A stretch of 64,000 bases of DNA, taken from assembly GCF_020103725.1 (NCBI RefSeq), contig NZ_JAHXBG010000032.1:57361-121360 (forward strand), in the 5' to 3' direction. The stretch comes from Hyalangium gracile (GTDB lineage Bacteria > Myxococcota > Myxococcia > Myxococcales > Myxococcaceae). Every line of letters begins with the position of its first letter. Within the stretch, counting starts at the first letter, position 1. Below, in pieces: positions 1-8,124 of the stretch. The translations under genes and the position numbers were made by a program. Under the pieces are notes generated by a model. That model worked only from the letters and a program-made list of their open reading frames with translations, had not been told where the DNA came from and ran no database searches.

Positions 1-1816
1 GGAGTGCGGGTGCGCCCATACCGCCGAAGCGGACGTGCTCTGAAGACAGAAGGAGCCGCCAGATTTTTCCCGGCTCCGGCGCCAGGAGCGGCTCCGGGCA
101 CGGCTCCAGGTCCAACCCCGTGCCCAGGTTGAGCAGGAGCAGGCGGTCGCCCTCCTGCCCGCTGCCGAAGTAGCGCAGCACCAGCGCGTCCCGCGACAGC
201 ACCGCCCCCGCGATGCGGCTCGGGTCCTGCGCCGCGAACACCGGATCCTCCCGGCGCAGGCGCAGCAGCTCCCGGTGCAGCGTCAGCGCCTCTCGGTTCC
301 GCTCCCGCTCGGCCCACTCCAGCTTCGAGGCCCGGAAGGCCTGCTCTCCAATGGGCACGTCGTGCCCCTCCACCTCCAGCGCCTGGCGGGCGCTCGGGAA
401 CTGGGAGAGGAACTCGTTGCGCCCTTTGTGGACCAGCTTCTGCAAGTCCTGCTTGTGGTCCACGAAGTACAGGAAGGGCGAGGAGGCGAAGAACTCCTGC
501 CCCATGAAGAGCATGGGCGTCTGTGGCAGCAGCAGCAGCAGCGTCGTCAGCGCCCGGGCCCTCGCGTAGCCGGCCACGACGTGCAGCCGCTGGCCCCGCA
601 GCGTGTTGGCGAGCTGATCGTGGTTCTGCAGGTAGAAGACGATCTGCTCGGGCGGGGTGCGCAGCAGCGGCGAGCCCCGGCGCTTCTTCTGCCAGGAGTA
701 GTACTGCCCCTGGTACAGCGAGTTGCGCAGCGCGCAGGACAGCAGCTCCTGGGCGGTGCCGCGGTAGTCCATCAGGTACGCCTCCGAGCGTCCCACGGAG
801 GCCACTCGCGCCGAGTGGTGGAAGTCGTCCACCCACAGCCCGTCCGCGCCGTACCCGCTGCGCTCCGTCGGGGTGATCACCCGCGCGTCCTGGGGCTCGT
901 TCTCGGCGATGAGGAGGAGCTTCCGCTTCCCGGCGGCGGCGCGCGTCTTCTCCACCAGCTCCCGGACGATGTGCCGGGGCGAGGCGTCATAGAGGCTCTG
1001 GGTGGCATCCAGCCGCAGCCCGTCGAAGTGGTACTCGGACACCCAGAGGCAGGCGTTCTGGATGAAGAACTCCCGCGAGGGGCCCGCCGCCTCCCCGTCA
1101 TCGAAGTTGGTGGGATCGCCCCACTCGTTGGGGTACTTCGAGTTGAAGTAGCCCTGGGAGTACTGGGACAGGTAGTTCCCGTCCGGCCCCAGGTGGTTGT
1201 AGACGACGTCCAGGATGATGCCGAGCCCCAGCCGGTGCGCCTCGTCCACCAGCAGCCGCAGGTCATCCGGCTCGCCGTACACCGCGCAGGGCGCGAAGAG
1301 CGACACCCCGTCGTAGCCCCAGTTGTACCGGCCGGGGAAGGTGTGCAGGGGCATCAGCTCCACCACCGTGACGCCCAGCTCCTCGAGCAGGGGCAGCTTC
1401 GCCGCCGCGGCCGCGTAGGTGCCCTCGGGCGTGAAGGTGCCGACGTGCAGCTCGTAGATGACCTGGCCCTTCATGGAGGCCAGGCCGCGCCAGTCCCGGT
1501 CGGACCAGGCAAAGCGGCTCGGGTCCACGACGCGGGAGGGGCCATGAGGGCCCTCGGGCTGGAAGCGCGAGCAGGGATCCGGAAAGGTATCCCCGCCATC
1601 CAGCTGGTATTTGTACAGGGCACCCGCGGCAATCGCGTGGGTGCCCTCGAAGTAGCCGCCCGCCGTCCTCTCGAGCGGCAGGCAGCGCAGCCCGCTGGGA
1701 TCGTGCAGACAGACGTCGACACTCCTCCGCCGAGGGGCCCAGACGCGAAAGCGCGTCCTTCCATCACCGAGAACCCGAGCACCGAGGGTGAGCTGGAACG
1801 GCGTATTGGAGTCCAA
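1..1816 (-). CDS. treZ: Malto-oligosyltrehalose trehalohydrolase, 3' end outside the window
   Basis: This GH13 enzyme releases trehalose from maltooligosyl-trehalose in the TreY/TreZ pathway in the cytoplasm. The frame reads an N-terminal carbohydrate-binding-like domain with the family RFRVWAP start, then the TIM barrel: GQVIYELHVGTFTPEG, the GYDGVSLFAP loop, VVYNHLGPDG, the nucleophile region DGLRLDAT, a LLIAENEP acid/base segment and the FYLQNHDQLANT segment carrying the third carboxylate. The protein is still open at base 1, so the extreme C-terminus is missing. I place the start at a TTG (1814-1816) because GGGAGGGAG lies just upstream and no ATG fits. Trehalose is a usual osmoprotectant in myxobacterial spores, which fits the exo genes next door, but that link is inference. 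Confidence 0.92.
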   Translation of the reverse strand, partial: MDSNTPFQLTLGARVLGDGRTRFRVWAPRRRSVDVCLHDPSGLRCLPLERTAGGYFEGTHAIAAGALYKYQLDGGDTFPDPCSRFQPEGPHGPSRVVDPSRFAWSDRDWRGLASMKGQVIYELHVGTFTPEGTYAAAAAKLPLLEELGVTVVELMPLHTFPGRYNWGYDGVSLFAPCAVYGEPDDLRLLVDEAHRLGLGIILDVVYNHLGPDGNYLSQYSQGYFNSKYPNEWGDPTNFDDGEAAGPSREFFIQNACLWVSEYHFDGLRLDATQSLYDASPRHIVRELVEKTRAAAGKRKLLLIAENEPQDARVITPTERSGYGADGLWVDDFHHSARVASVGRSEAYLMDYRGTAQELLSCALRNSLYQGQYYSWQKKRRGSPLLRTPPEQIVFYLQNHDQLANTLRGQRLHVVAGYARARALTTLLLLLPQTPMLFMGQEFFASSPFLYFVDHKQDLQKLVHKGRNEFLSQFPSARQALEVEGHDVPIGEQAFRASKLEWAERERNREALTLHRELLRLRREDPVFAAQDPSRIAGAVLSRDALVLRYFGSGQEGDRLLLLNLGTGLDLEPCPEPLLAPEPGKIWRLLLSSEHVRFGGMGAPAL

Positions 1817-2006
1817 TGGCTCCCTCCCGAGAAGTGACGCGTCGCCGGAAACTTGGAGGCGACCGGACCCGACGTGAAGCAACGCTGGCGAGCGTTCCTG
1901 GCGCTCGTTGGGGAGCCTGCTCCTCGGGCGGAGGGTGGCGGAGGGCCTCTGTCCTCTCGAGCGAGGCCCCCGCCGCCGGTAACAAATTCAGGTGCTGCCC
2001 TGCTTT

Positions 2007-2201
2007 TCAGGCCTCCTTGGCCAGGCCTTCCGGAGCTGCCGTCAGCTTGCCCTGCAGCATCGCGCTGCCGGCATAGAGGCTGGCGCCCACCAGCCCCAGC
2101 ACCGCGGCCTCCGAGAGCGGGCCGAGCACCGAGCCCAGCACCGCCATCGCCACGCCACCCGACATGAACGCCGCCACCATCGCCGCCGCCGCCTTCCTCA
2201 T
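2007..2201 (-). CDS. Small two-helix membrane protein, unknown function
   Basis: This encodes about 64 residues, almost entirely hydrophobic, rich in Ala and Gly, with two likely transmembrane segments (roughly residues 5-30 and 32-52) and a short polar tail ending LAKEA. I prefer the ATG at 2199-2201 because AGGAGG sits nine bases upstream; a second in-frame ATG at 2217-2219 would add six residues (MRRVEE) but lies ahead of that ribosome binding site. I do not recognise the family. It points away from exoA and towards treZ. The strong ribosome binding site and membrane-like composition argue that it is real, yet so short a frame could be chance. Confidence 0.5.
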   Translation of the reverse strand: MRKAAAAMVAAFMSGGVAMAVLGSVLGPLSEAAVLGLVGASLYAGSAMLQGKLTAAPEGLAKEA

Positions 2202-2317
2202 CTCTTCCACCCTCCTCATCTATCGGGGCCCGTCGCCCGTCACTCTCGTGCCTCTGTCCTTTCAATCTATGTGCCGGGCTCGCGCGCTTCAGGAGGGAAG
2301 GCGCGAGGCAAAAGGAA

Positions 2318-2331
2318 GGAAAACCTTTTCC
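2318..2331. repeat. Inverted repeat GGAAAA-CC-TTTTCC, possible activator site 1
   Basis: The six-base arms are perfect with a two-base spacer. The centre lies about 150 bases upstream of the -24 element of the exoA promoter, a usual distance for an enhancer of a sigma-54 activator. A related arm pair lies at 2385-2396. That a protein binds here is inference. Confidence 0.4.
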
Positions 2332-2384
2332 CACCCTGGGTGCCGATCCTTGGAAACCGACGGGAGGATCGCACGTCGCGTTCC

Positions 2385-2396
2385 GGAAAATTTTCC
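2385..2396. repeat. Inverted repeat GGAAAATTTTCC, possible activator site 2
   Basis: This is a perfect 12-base palindrome with the same arms as the repeat at 2318-2331, and it sits in a larger near-palindrome (2382-2400, TCCGG to CCCGGA). Centre-to-centre spacing to the first repeat is 66 bases, and the distance to the -24 element is about 83 bases. A looser GGAAA/TTTTC relative occurs at 21192-21202 upstream of exoL. Confidence 0.4.
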
Positions 2397-2471
2397 CGGA
2401 CCGCAAGGCATCTTTGGGGAGGGCAACGCGCAACCCACCGCGATCCATTGGTTTTCCTCTCCTGGGGAGCG

Positions 2472-2487
2472 TGGCACGCGCGGTGCT
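2472..2487 (+). promoter_or_regulatory. Sigma-54 (-24/-12) promoter of the exo operon
   Basis: The sequence TGGCACGCGCGGTGCT matches the TGGCACG-N4-TTGCW consensus at all but one fixed base. GG at 2473-2474 and GC at 2485-2486 are separated by exactly ten bases, as the RpoN holoenzyme requires. Transcription would start near 2498, leaving a leader of about 80 bases before exoA. In M. xanthus, as I recall, exo genes answer to the NtrC-type activator Nla6, which agrees. Confidence 0.75.
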
Positions 2488-2519
2488 ACGGCAAGCCCGC
2501 CGAAGGAACAACGCTTCAA

Positions 2520-2536
2520 CACGCCAGTACGGCGTG
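2520..2536 (+). repeat. Small hairpin in the exoA leader
   Basis: CACGCC and GGCGTG pair perfectly around an AGTAC loop, in the predicted 5' leader about 40 bases before the exoA start. It is short and could be chance, but it lies between the promoter and the ribosome binding site. Confidence 0.3.
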
Positions 2537-2576
2537 GGGGCGAGTAGCGGACACACGGATGGAGGAGAGGCGAACA

Positions 2577-3149
2577 ATGAGCAAGACGCGGGCGAGTTTC
2601 TGGGCGGTGGTGGGCGTGCTGCTCCTGGCAGGGTGCGCCCACAAGCCGGCGATGAAGGTGGACAACTCGGATCAGCCGTACCGCATCGGGCGCGAGGACG
2701 TGCTGGATGTCGCGGTGTGGAGGGACGCGGATCTGTCCCGCACGCTGCCGGTGCGTCCGGATGGCTACATCTCCATGCCCATGACGGGCGACGTGCTGGC
2801 CGCGGGCAAGACGCCCACCGAGCTGGCCGAGGAGATCAAGGGCCGGCTGCAGCCGTACGTCCAGGAGCCGCGAGTCACCGTCATCGTTCGTGAGGTGAAC
2901 AGCAGCCGCATCTTCGTCACGGGCGAAGTCACCCACCCGGGCGCCTACCCGCTGCGCGGACGCGTCTCGCTGGTGCAGGCCATCGCGCTGGCCGGCGGCT
3001 TCACGGACTTCGCGAACTCGGACGGCATCACCGTCATTCGCAGCGATGGCCAGGGCGGGAAGATCCCCGTGCGCTACAGCGATCTGATCTCCTCGGACGG
3101 CAACGGGGACGTCATCCTGCGCCCGGGTGACACCATCGTCGTGCCGTGA
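2577..3149 (+). CDS. exoA: ExoA, Wza-like outer-membrane polysaccharide export lipoprotein
   Basis: ExoA is the periplasmic/outer-membrane OPX component of the spore-coat polysaccharide exporter. It has a lipoprotein signal ending LLLAGC (lipid Cys 19), a polysaccharide-export domain at about 34-112 and one SLBB domain at about 115-175. At 190 residues it is far shorter than E. coli Wza (about 380): the later SLBB-like repeats and the C-terminal amphipathic helix that makes the Wza pore are absent. Such short OPX proteins are thought to need a separate barrel, here probably ExoB. GGAGGAGAGG just upstream fixes the ATG at 2577 against an earlier in-frame ATG at 2559. First gene of the exo operon. 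Confidence 0.9.
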   Translation: MSKTRASFWAVVGVLLLAGCAHKPAMKVDNSDQPYRIGREDVLDVAVWRDADLSRTLPVRPDGYISMPMTGDVLAAGKTPTELAEEIKGRLQPYVQEPRVTVIVREVNSSRIFVTGEVTHPGAYPLRGRVSLVQAIALAGGFTDFANSDGITVIRSDGQGGKIPVRYSDLISSDGNGDVILRPGDTIVVP

Positions 3150-3208
3150 GGCGACGGGTGAGGGCAATCGAGGGCGAGGGGGCGGGGATGCGTGCAAGGA
3201 GGGCGGCG

Positions 3209-4354
3209 ATGATGGGTGGCGTGAGGAAGCTTCTGGCGGCGTGCATGTTGCTGGCCGGGCCTTCCGCGATGGCGGCACAAGTCCTGGATCCCTCGCTGCG
3301 GTTCACCGCGGAGGAGCGCTACGACGACGACTTCCGGCTCGCCGATGGCGCGACCGGTGGTCAGTTCATGACCAAGCTGTCTCCGCGGCTGGGGCTGGAG
3401 CTGAAGGATCCGCGCTCCACGGGCGAGGCCTTCTACGCGGCCGACCTGCTCGTGCGGCACGGCTCGGGCAACGCGACGCTGGACCACCGGGGTGGGCTGT
3501 CGTTGAGCCACGCGCTGTCCCGGCGGCTCAAGCTGGACTTCACCGGACGCATCTTCCGGGTGACGGATCCCACGTCGCTGCCTCGCGAGGGAGTGGCGCG
3601 CACGCTGTCGCCCACGCTCTACGGGCAGGCGCGGGTCTCCGTCTCGAATCGCGCCACGCAGCGCCTGGATGTCCGGGCCAACTACGCCTTCGAGGGGGCC
3701 AAGGTGTACGAGGAGGGCCGCGAGCCCGGCTTCGTCCACACGCCCTCGCTCGAGGCCTGGTACCGGAGCACCCGGCGGCTGACCCTGGGGCTCGAGTATC
3801 GCTACCAGGGCTTCATCTTCGGAGAGAAGTTCTCCGACGCGCACGGCGCCTCCGCGGCCCTGCGCTACCGGTTGACCCGGCCCACGACGCTGACGGTGCG
3901 CGGCGGGCCCGTGCTCTACACCTCGCCCGAGGGAGAGTCCGGGTGGCTGCCTCGCTTCTCGGTGGAGCTGGCTCGGGAAGGGGAGCTGCTCGATCTGGGC
4001 GTGGCGGTGGGGCATGACCTGGTGGGTGCCAGCGGCTTCACCAACGCGCTGTGGGCGGACTACGCGTCGGTGGTGGTGGGCCGGCGCCTCAGCAGTCGGC
4101 TGACCGCGAATGCCGCGGCCAGCTTCTTCCGTAACGGTCGTGCGCCGGGCGAGGGCGCCTTCCGCTTGTACGACTCGCCGTATGTGTCGCAGGGCTATGC
4201 AGTGGGAGGCAGCGTCGATTACCGGCTCAACCGGTACCTGACGCTGCAGGGGGCCGTGGACCGCATCGCCCAGGTGGGCGAGGGAGACGCGGCGGCTGGG
4301 GTGAACCTGGCGCGCAACGTCTTTGCGGTCCGGATGTTGATCTCGGCTTGGTAG
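3209..4354 (+). CDS. exoB: ExoB, outer-membrane beta-barrel partner of ExoA
   Basis: This encodes a 381-residue exported protein. A signal peptide (MMGGVRKLLAACMLLAGPSAMA, cleavage before AQV) is followed by alternating hydrophobic/polar stretches rich in Tyr, Arg and Gly, as in a barrel, ending in an aromatic residue (AW) as outer-membrane proteins do. AAGGAGGG at 3197-3203 selects the ATG at 3209; upstream GTG/ATG codons would spoil the signal peptide. As I recall, the M. xanthus counterpart has been proposed as the porin (WzpS) through which the short OPX protein secretes polymer. Length and position between exoA and exoC agree. No soluble domain or catalytic motif is visible. Confidence 0.8.
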   Translation: MMGGVRKLLAACMLLAGPSAMAAQVLDPSLRFTAEERYDDDFRLADGATGGQFMTKLSPRLGLELKDPRSTGEAFYAADLLVRHGSGNATLDHRGGLSLSHALSRRLKLDFTGRIFRVTDPTSLPREGVARTLSPTLYGQARVSVSNRATQRLDVRANYAFEGAKVYEEGREPGFVHTPSLEAWYRSTRRLTLGLEYRYQGFIFGEKFSDAHGASAALRYRLTRPTTLTVRGGPVLYTSPEGESGWLPRFSVELAREGELLDLGVAVGHDLVGASGFTNALWADYASVVVGRRLSSRLTANAAASFFRNGRAPGEGAFRLYDSPYVSQGYAVGGSVDYRLNRYLTLQGAVDRIAQVGEGDAAAGVNLARNVFAVRMLISAW

Positions 4355-4379
4355 TGCACCTGAGGAGGAGGAGCAGAAC

Positions 4380-5789
4380 ATGGAGCGTGGGATGACGGCG
4401 GACCAGGTGCTGGTGGCCCTGTGGCGCCGCAAGGCCCTGGTAGGGGCCATCGCAGCAGCGGTGTTCGCGGTGGGAGCGGCCGTCGTGATGACCCGGCCGA
4501 GCATGTACGAGGCGTCCTCGGTGGTCCGCGTGGAGCCTCAGCGGCCCAGTGAGGAGATGGTGCAGCGCACCGTGAGCGAGCTGATCGAACAGCGCCTGCT
4601 CACCGTTCGCCAGGAGCTGATGGCCCGGCCGGTGCTCGAGAAGGCCATCCAGGAGATGAACCTCTATCCGGACATCGTGTCGGAGAAGGGCATCGAGGCC
4701 GCGGTGGCGCAGATGCGCAAGGACCTCACGATCAAGGTCGAGGGTGAGAACGCCTTCGAGCTCACGTACGCGAACCGGGATCCGCAGGTGGCGTCGCAGG
4801 TGGCCAACCGCCTGCCGGCCATCTTCGCGGAGGAGACGCTCAAGCTGCGCCAGGCGCAGGCTTCGCGCGCCACCCAGCTCTTCACCGAGGAGATGGACGC
4901 GCTGGCCAAGAGCGTGTCCGCCTGGGAGAAGCGCATCGCCCAGTTCAAGGTGGACCACATGGGCGAGCTGCCCGAGCAGCTGGAGATGAACATGCGCGGG
5001 CTGGAGCGCGTGAGCCACCTGCTGCAGACCAAGTCCGAGGAGCTGCGCGCGGCCGAGGCCCGGCGCTCGGATCTGGCCCGGGCTCGCAACGCCGCCGACA
5101 GCGAGGCGGGCCGCCTGGAGGCCGCGGAGAACGGGCTGACCCGGGAGCTGGTCGCCGCCCGTACCTCTTGGACGGAGGATCACCCCGAGGTGAAGCGCCT
5201 GCAGAACGAGCTGGGCGCCCTGTCCTCCAAGCGCAAGGACGCCGAGGGCCGCATGGTGGCCGAGCGCCAGGAGCGCGCCCGCGTCGCCGAGCTCATCGGC
5301 AGCATCCAGACGGAGATCAAGGACCTGCAGAACCAGGCCGAGACGTTCCAGAAGCGCCTGGACAGCACTCCGCGCTGGGCCCACGAGCTGGGCGTGATGA
5401 ACCGGGACTATGAGATTGCCCGCACCAAGTACCAGAGCGTGGTGTCTCGCCGGGTGGAGGCGGAGATCGCCGAGGAGCTGGAGGCCAAGAGCTCCAAGAG
5501 CCTGTTCAACGTCATCTCTCCGGCGGGCGTGCCCGCCACCCCGGCCCGGCCGGATCGCTTTGGCGGCCTGCTCATCTCGCTGCTGATCGCCCTGGGCGCT
5601 GGCGTGCTCACCGGCGTGGTGCTCGAGATGCGCGACGACAGCATCCGCGACGGCCACGAGCTGCGCGAGCGGATCACCCTGCCAGTCCTGGCGGTGGTCC
5701 CGAACATGCAGGGGAAGACGGAGAAGCGGGTGTTGATGCCCTCGTCGACGACGCGGAACGGGATTTCTTCCCCGACCACGTTGAACTGA
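4380..5789 (+). CDS. exoC: ExoC, Wzc-like polysaccharide copolymerase without kinase domain
   Basis: ExoC is an inner-membrane chain-length/copolymerase protein that links polymerisation to export. It shows a Wzz domain at the N-terminus with a membrane segment at about 20-40, a long periplasmic coiled-coil region (about 160-360), a GNVR-like segment ending near a Pro-rich turn (VISPAGVPATPARP) and a second membrane segment at about 390-412. The 469-residue chain stops soon after, so the tyrosine kinase usually fused in Wzc is missing; it is supplied by exoD immediately downstream. A strong GAGGAGGAGGAG ribosome binding site precedes the ATG at 4380. Confidence 0.88.
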   Translation: MERGMTADQVLVALWRRKALVGAIAAAVFAVGAAVVMTRPSMYEASSVVRVEPQRPSEEMVQRTVSELIEQRLLTVRQELMARPVLEKAIQEMNLYPDIVSEKGIEAAVAQMRKDLTIKVEGENAFELTYANRDPQVASQVANRLPAIFAEETLKLRQAQASRATQLFTEEMDALAKSVSAWEKRIAQFKVDHMGELPEQLEMNMRGLERVSHLLQTKSEELRAAEARRSDLARARNAADSEAGRLEAAENGLTRELVAARTSWTEDHPEVKRLQNELGALSSKRKDAEGRMVAERQERARVAELIGSIQTEIKDLQNQAETFQKRLDSTPRWAHELGVMNRDYEIARTKYQSVVSRRVEAEIAEELEAKSSKSLFNVISPAGVPATPARPDRFGGLLISLLIALGAGVLTGVVLEMRDDSIRDGHELRERITLPVLAVVPNMQGKTEKRVLMPSSTTRNGISSPTTLN

Positions 5790-5821
5790 GGCTGAAAAAA
5801 GGAAGCTGAGGGGAGATGGCA

Positions 5822-6559
5822 ATGGATCAGACGATGGAGCGGGCGGGCAACTTCCTTCCTCGAGTGGACGAGTCGGCGGGCAACCCGAACGCAGTGGATC
5901 GCCGGGTGGTGACGCTGACGGCCCCGGCCTCGGCCGCGGCCGAGCAGTACCGCACCCTGTACTACCGGCTGGAGCGGATGCGGGAGGTGAAGCCGATGAA
6001 GGTCATCGCCTTCACCTCGGCCATGCCGGGCGAGGGCAAGACGGTGACGGCGGTGAACCTGGCGCTGGCGGCGGCCAAGGCCAACCCGGAGCGGCGCATC
6101 CTGCTCATCGACGCGGACCTGCGTCGCAGCCAGGTGGCCTCCGTGCTGGGCATCCGCGGCAAGACGGGCCTGGCGGAGCTGCTGGCCGGTGAGTGCGATG
6201 TCCGGGATGTGGTGCGCCGCTTCAACGCGACGCGCCTGGCGGTCATCCCGGCCGACAGCACGCCGGAGGATGCCACGCAGGTGCTGGCCAGCGGCCGGAT
6301 GAAGCAGTTCCTCAAGGCGGTGCGCGACAACTTCGATGAGGTGTACATCGATCTGCCGCCCACGCTGCCCTTCGCGGATGCGGCCATCCTGAGCCACCTG
6401 ACGGACGGGGTGCTCATGGTGGTGAGGGCCAACGTCACGCCGGGCAAGGCGGTCAACCAGGCGGTGGAGCAGCTGGGCGGCGCGCCCATCCTGGGCTGCG
6501 TGCTGAACGGGGCGGAGGTGAACACCACTCCGTACCTGAAGAACTACATCAAGAAGTAA
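5822..6559 (+). CDS. exoD: ExoD, cytoplasmic bacterial tyrosine kinase (BY-kinase)
   Basis: This is the P-loop kinase half of a split Wzc. It has Walker A (PGEGKT, about 69-74), Walker A' (ILLIDADLRR, about 93-102) and Walker B (VYIDLPP), the three BY-kinase motifs. The C-terminus ends TPYLKNYIKK; its two tyrosines form a much reduced tail cluster for autophosphorylation. The ExoD homologue of M. xanthus has been described as the tyrosine kinase BtkA, activated by ExoC. I choose the second ATG (5822) because GGGGAG is six bases upstream of it and would overlap the ATG at 5816. A 26-base AT-rich gap separates it from exoC. Confidence 0.88.
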   Translation: MDQTMERAGNFLPRVDESAGNPNAVDRRVVTLTAPASAAAEQYRTLYYRLERMREVKPMKVIAFTSAMPGEGKTVTAVNLALAAAKANPERRILLIDADLRRSQVASVLGIRGKTGLAELLAGECDVRDVVRRFNATRLAVIPADSTPEDATQVLASGRMKQFLKAVRDNFDEVYIDLPPTLPFADAAILSHLTDGVLMVVRANVTPGKAVNQAVEQLGGAPILGCVLNGAEVNTTPYLKNYIKK

Positions 6560-6654
6560 GGGCTGGGGTGGTACCCCGTCGCTCCCCTCGGGTTCGGGGG
6601 GAGCGGCGGTTGCGGTTCGGAAGTTTCAATGGGCGGGTGGGTTGGAGGGTGCAC

Positions 6655-8025
6655 GTGCTTCGGGTCTTTCATCACTATTTTTCTGCCAGGAAGCTCACGT
6701 TCTTTCTCGCGGAGAGCTCGGCGATCGCACTGGCCTGCGTCCTGGGCGCGGCGGGCTGCGCGTGGATGTTCTCTCCCGCTGGGACACGTCCTCCGCTGCT
6801 GACGCTGATGCCGACGCTGCTGGTGCTGAGCGCGGCCTTTGTCCTGGCCTTCCAGTTCACGCTGTACCTGCTGGATCTCTACGACTTGCGAGTGGCCGCC
6901 GAGGATCGCCAGCGCGGCTACCGCTTCCTCAAGGCCGCCGGCGTCACCGTGGCCGTGGTGGGCGCGGGCATGCTGGCGGTGGCGATGCTGTTCCCGGTGC
7001 AGCTGCCGCCTGGCACGCTCCTGGGCGGGGCGATGGGCGCCCTGGCCGGCACGCTGACGGTGCGCGTGGCCATCCACGCCCTGGTGGGTGAGCCCTCGCC
7101 GGTGCTCCTCGTCGGGGACGGCGTGAAGGCTCGAGCGGTGATGAAGGCCATCGAGGAGGGCGGCGAGGGCACCTTCAAGGTCGTCGCCATGGTGGATCCG
7201 CGCCGCGAGGGCGTGGGGCCGCTGGACGAGATGGCCGCGCGGCTCAAGGCCCAGTACGTGGTGCAGGCCGCGGACGACATGCGCGGCGCCAACTGGGTGG
7301 ACGCGCTGCTGCGCTGCCGGCTGGACGGGCGGTGGGTGTATGACGCCACCGGCTTCTGCGAGCGCGTGCTGCGCCGCATCCCGGTGCAGTTCCTGCGCGC
7401 CAGCGACTTCGCCTTCGCGGACGAGCTGACCCAGTCGCCGACGCGGCGGGCCTTCAAGCGGGCGTTCGACGTCTTCGTGGCGTCGCTGCTGCTGGTGCTG
7501 GCCTCGCCCGTCCTGGTGCTGGTGGCGCTGGCCATCAAGCTGGACTCCAAGGGCCCCATCTTCTACCGGCAGGAGCGGGTGGGGCTGGGCGGCAAGTCCT
7601 ACTGGCTGTGGAAGTTCCGCAGCATGCGCACCGACGCGGAGAAGAACGGCGCGGTGTGGGCCCGGGCCAATGACGACCGCGTCACGCGGGTGGGCCGGTT
7701 CATCCGCAAGACGCGCATCGACGAGATTCCGCAGGTCATCAACGTGCTGGTGGGAGACATGAGCTTCGTCGGGCCGCGGCCGGAGCGCCCCGTGTTCGTC
7801 GAGCAGCTCAAGCAGCAGATCCCCTTCTACGGGCTGCGCGAGGCCGTCAAGCCGGGCATCACGGGGTGGGCGCAGATCCGCTACCCCTACGGCGCCTCGG
7901 TGGAGGACGCGCGCAACAAGCTGGAGTTCGACCTGTACTACGTGAAGAACGGGTCGCTCTTCCTGGATCTCGGCATCATCTTCCACACGGTGCGGCACGT
8001 GCTGCTGGCGCGTGGAGCCAGGTAG
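6655..8025 (+). CDS. exoE: ExoE, polyprenyl-phosphate hexose-1-phosphate transferase
   Basis: ExoE starts each repeat unit by moving a sugar-1-phosphate from a UDP-sugar to undecaprenyl phosphate. It has about four N-terminal membrane helices, a nucleotide-binding-like middle domain (LLVGDGVKARAVMKAI), a re-entrant helix (FDVFVASLLLVLASPVLVLVALAIK) and the catalytic bacterial sugar transferase domain with GPIFYRQERVG, WKFRSM, the RKTRIDEIPQ segment with the Asp-Glu pair, and SFVGPRPERP. I start at the GTG at 6655, six bases after GGAGG; upstream GTGs lack a ribosome binding site. The length of 456 residues is normal for WcaJ/WbaP relatives. Confidence 0.9.
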   Translation: MLRVFHHYFSARKLTFFLAESSAIALACVLGAAGCAWMFSPAGTRPPLLTLMPTLLVLSAAFVLAFQFTLYLLDLYDLRVAAEDRQRGYRFLKAAGVTVAVVGAGMLAVAMLFPVQLPPGTLLGGAMGALAGTLTVRVAIHALVGEPSPVLLVGDGVKARAVMKAIEEGGEGTFKVVAMVDPRREGVGPLDEMAARLKAQYVVQAADDMRGANWVDALLRCRLDGRWVYDATGFCERVLRRIPVQFLRASDFAFADELTQSPTRRAFKRAFDVFVASLLLVLASPVLVLVALAIKLDSKGPIFYRQERVGLGGKSYWLWKFRSMRTDAEKNGAVWARANDDRVTRVGRFIRKTRIDEIPQVINVLVGDMSFVGPRPERPVFVEQLKQQIPFYGLREAVKPGITGWAQIRYPYGASVEDARNKLEFDLYYVKNGSLFLDLGIIFHTVRHVLLARGAR

Positions 8026-8124
8026 TTGGAGTTGGAGCAGGCAGTCGGGTCGAGGTCGCGGCGGTGGCCGCCGCGACAGGGTGGGCAGGGCATCATGGTC
8101 GGTAGGGCGGGAAGGGGTGGGGCT

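Larger units (their letters stand above)
2202..2576. other. Non-coding upstream region of the exo operon
   Basis: These 375 bases separate the small minus-strand gene from exoA. The stretch from about 2310 to 2460 is clearly more AT-rich than the coding DNA around it. It holds two inverted repeats with GGAAAA/TTTTCC arms, a sigma-54 type promoter and a short leader hairpin, listed separately. I see no convincing gene in it. Confidence 0.8.

Noticed and set aside
531..545. CAG-type trinucleotide run
   Set aside because: It codes for a short Leu run in TreZ on the minus strand and is too short to be a meaningful microsatellite.
275..1837. A 520-codon plus-strand frame over treZ
   Set aside because: Antisense to treZ, whose family motifs are unmistakable on the minus strand.
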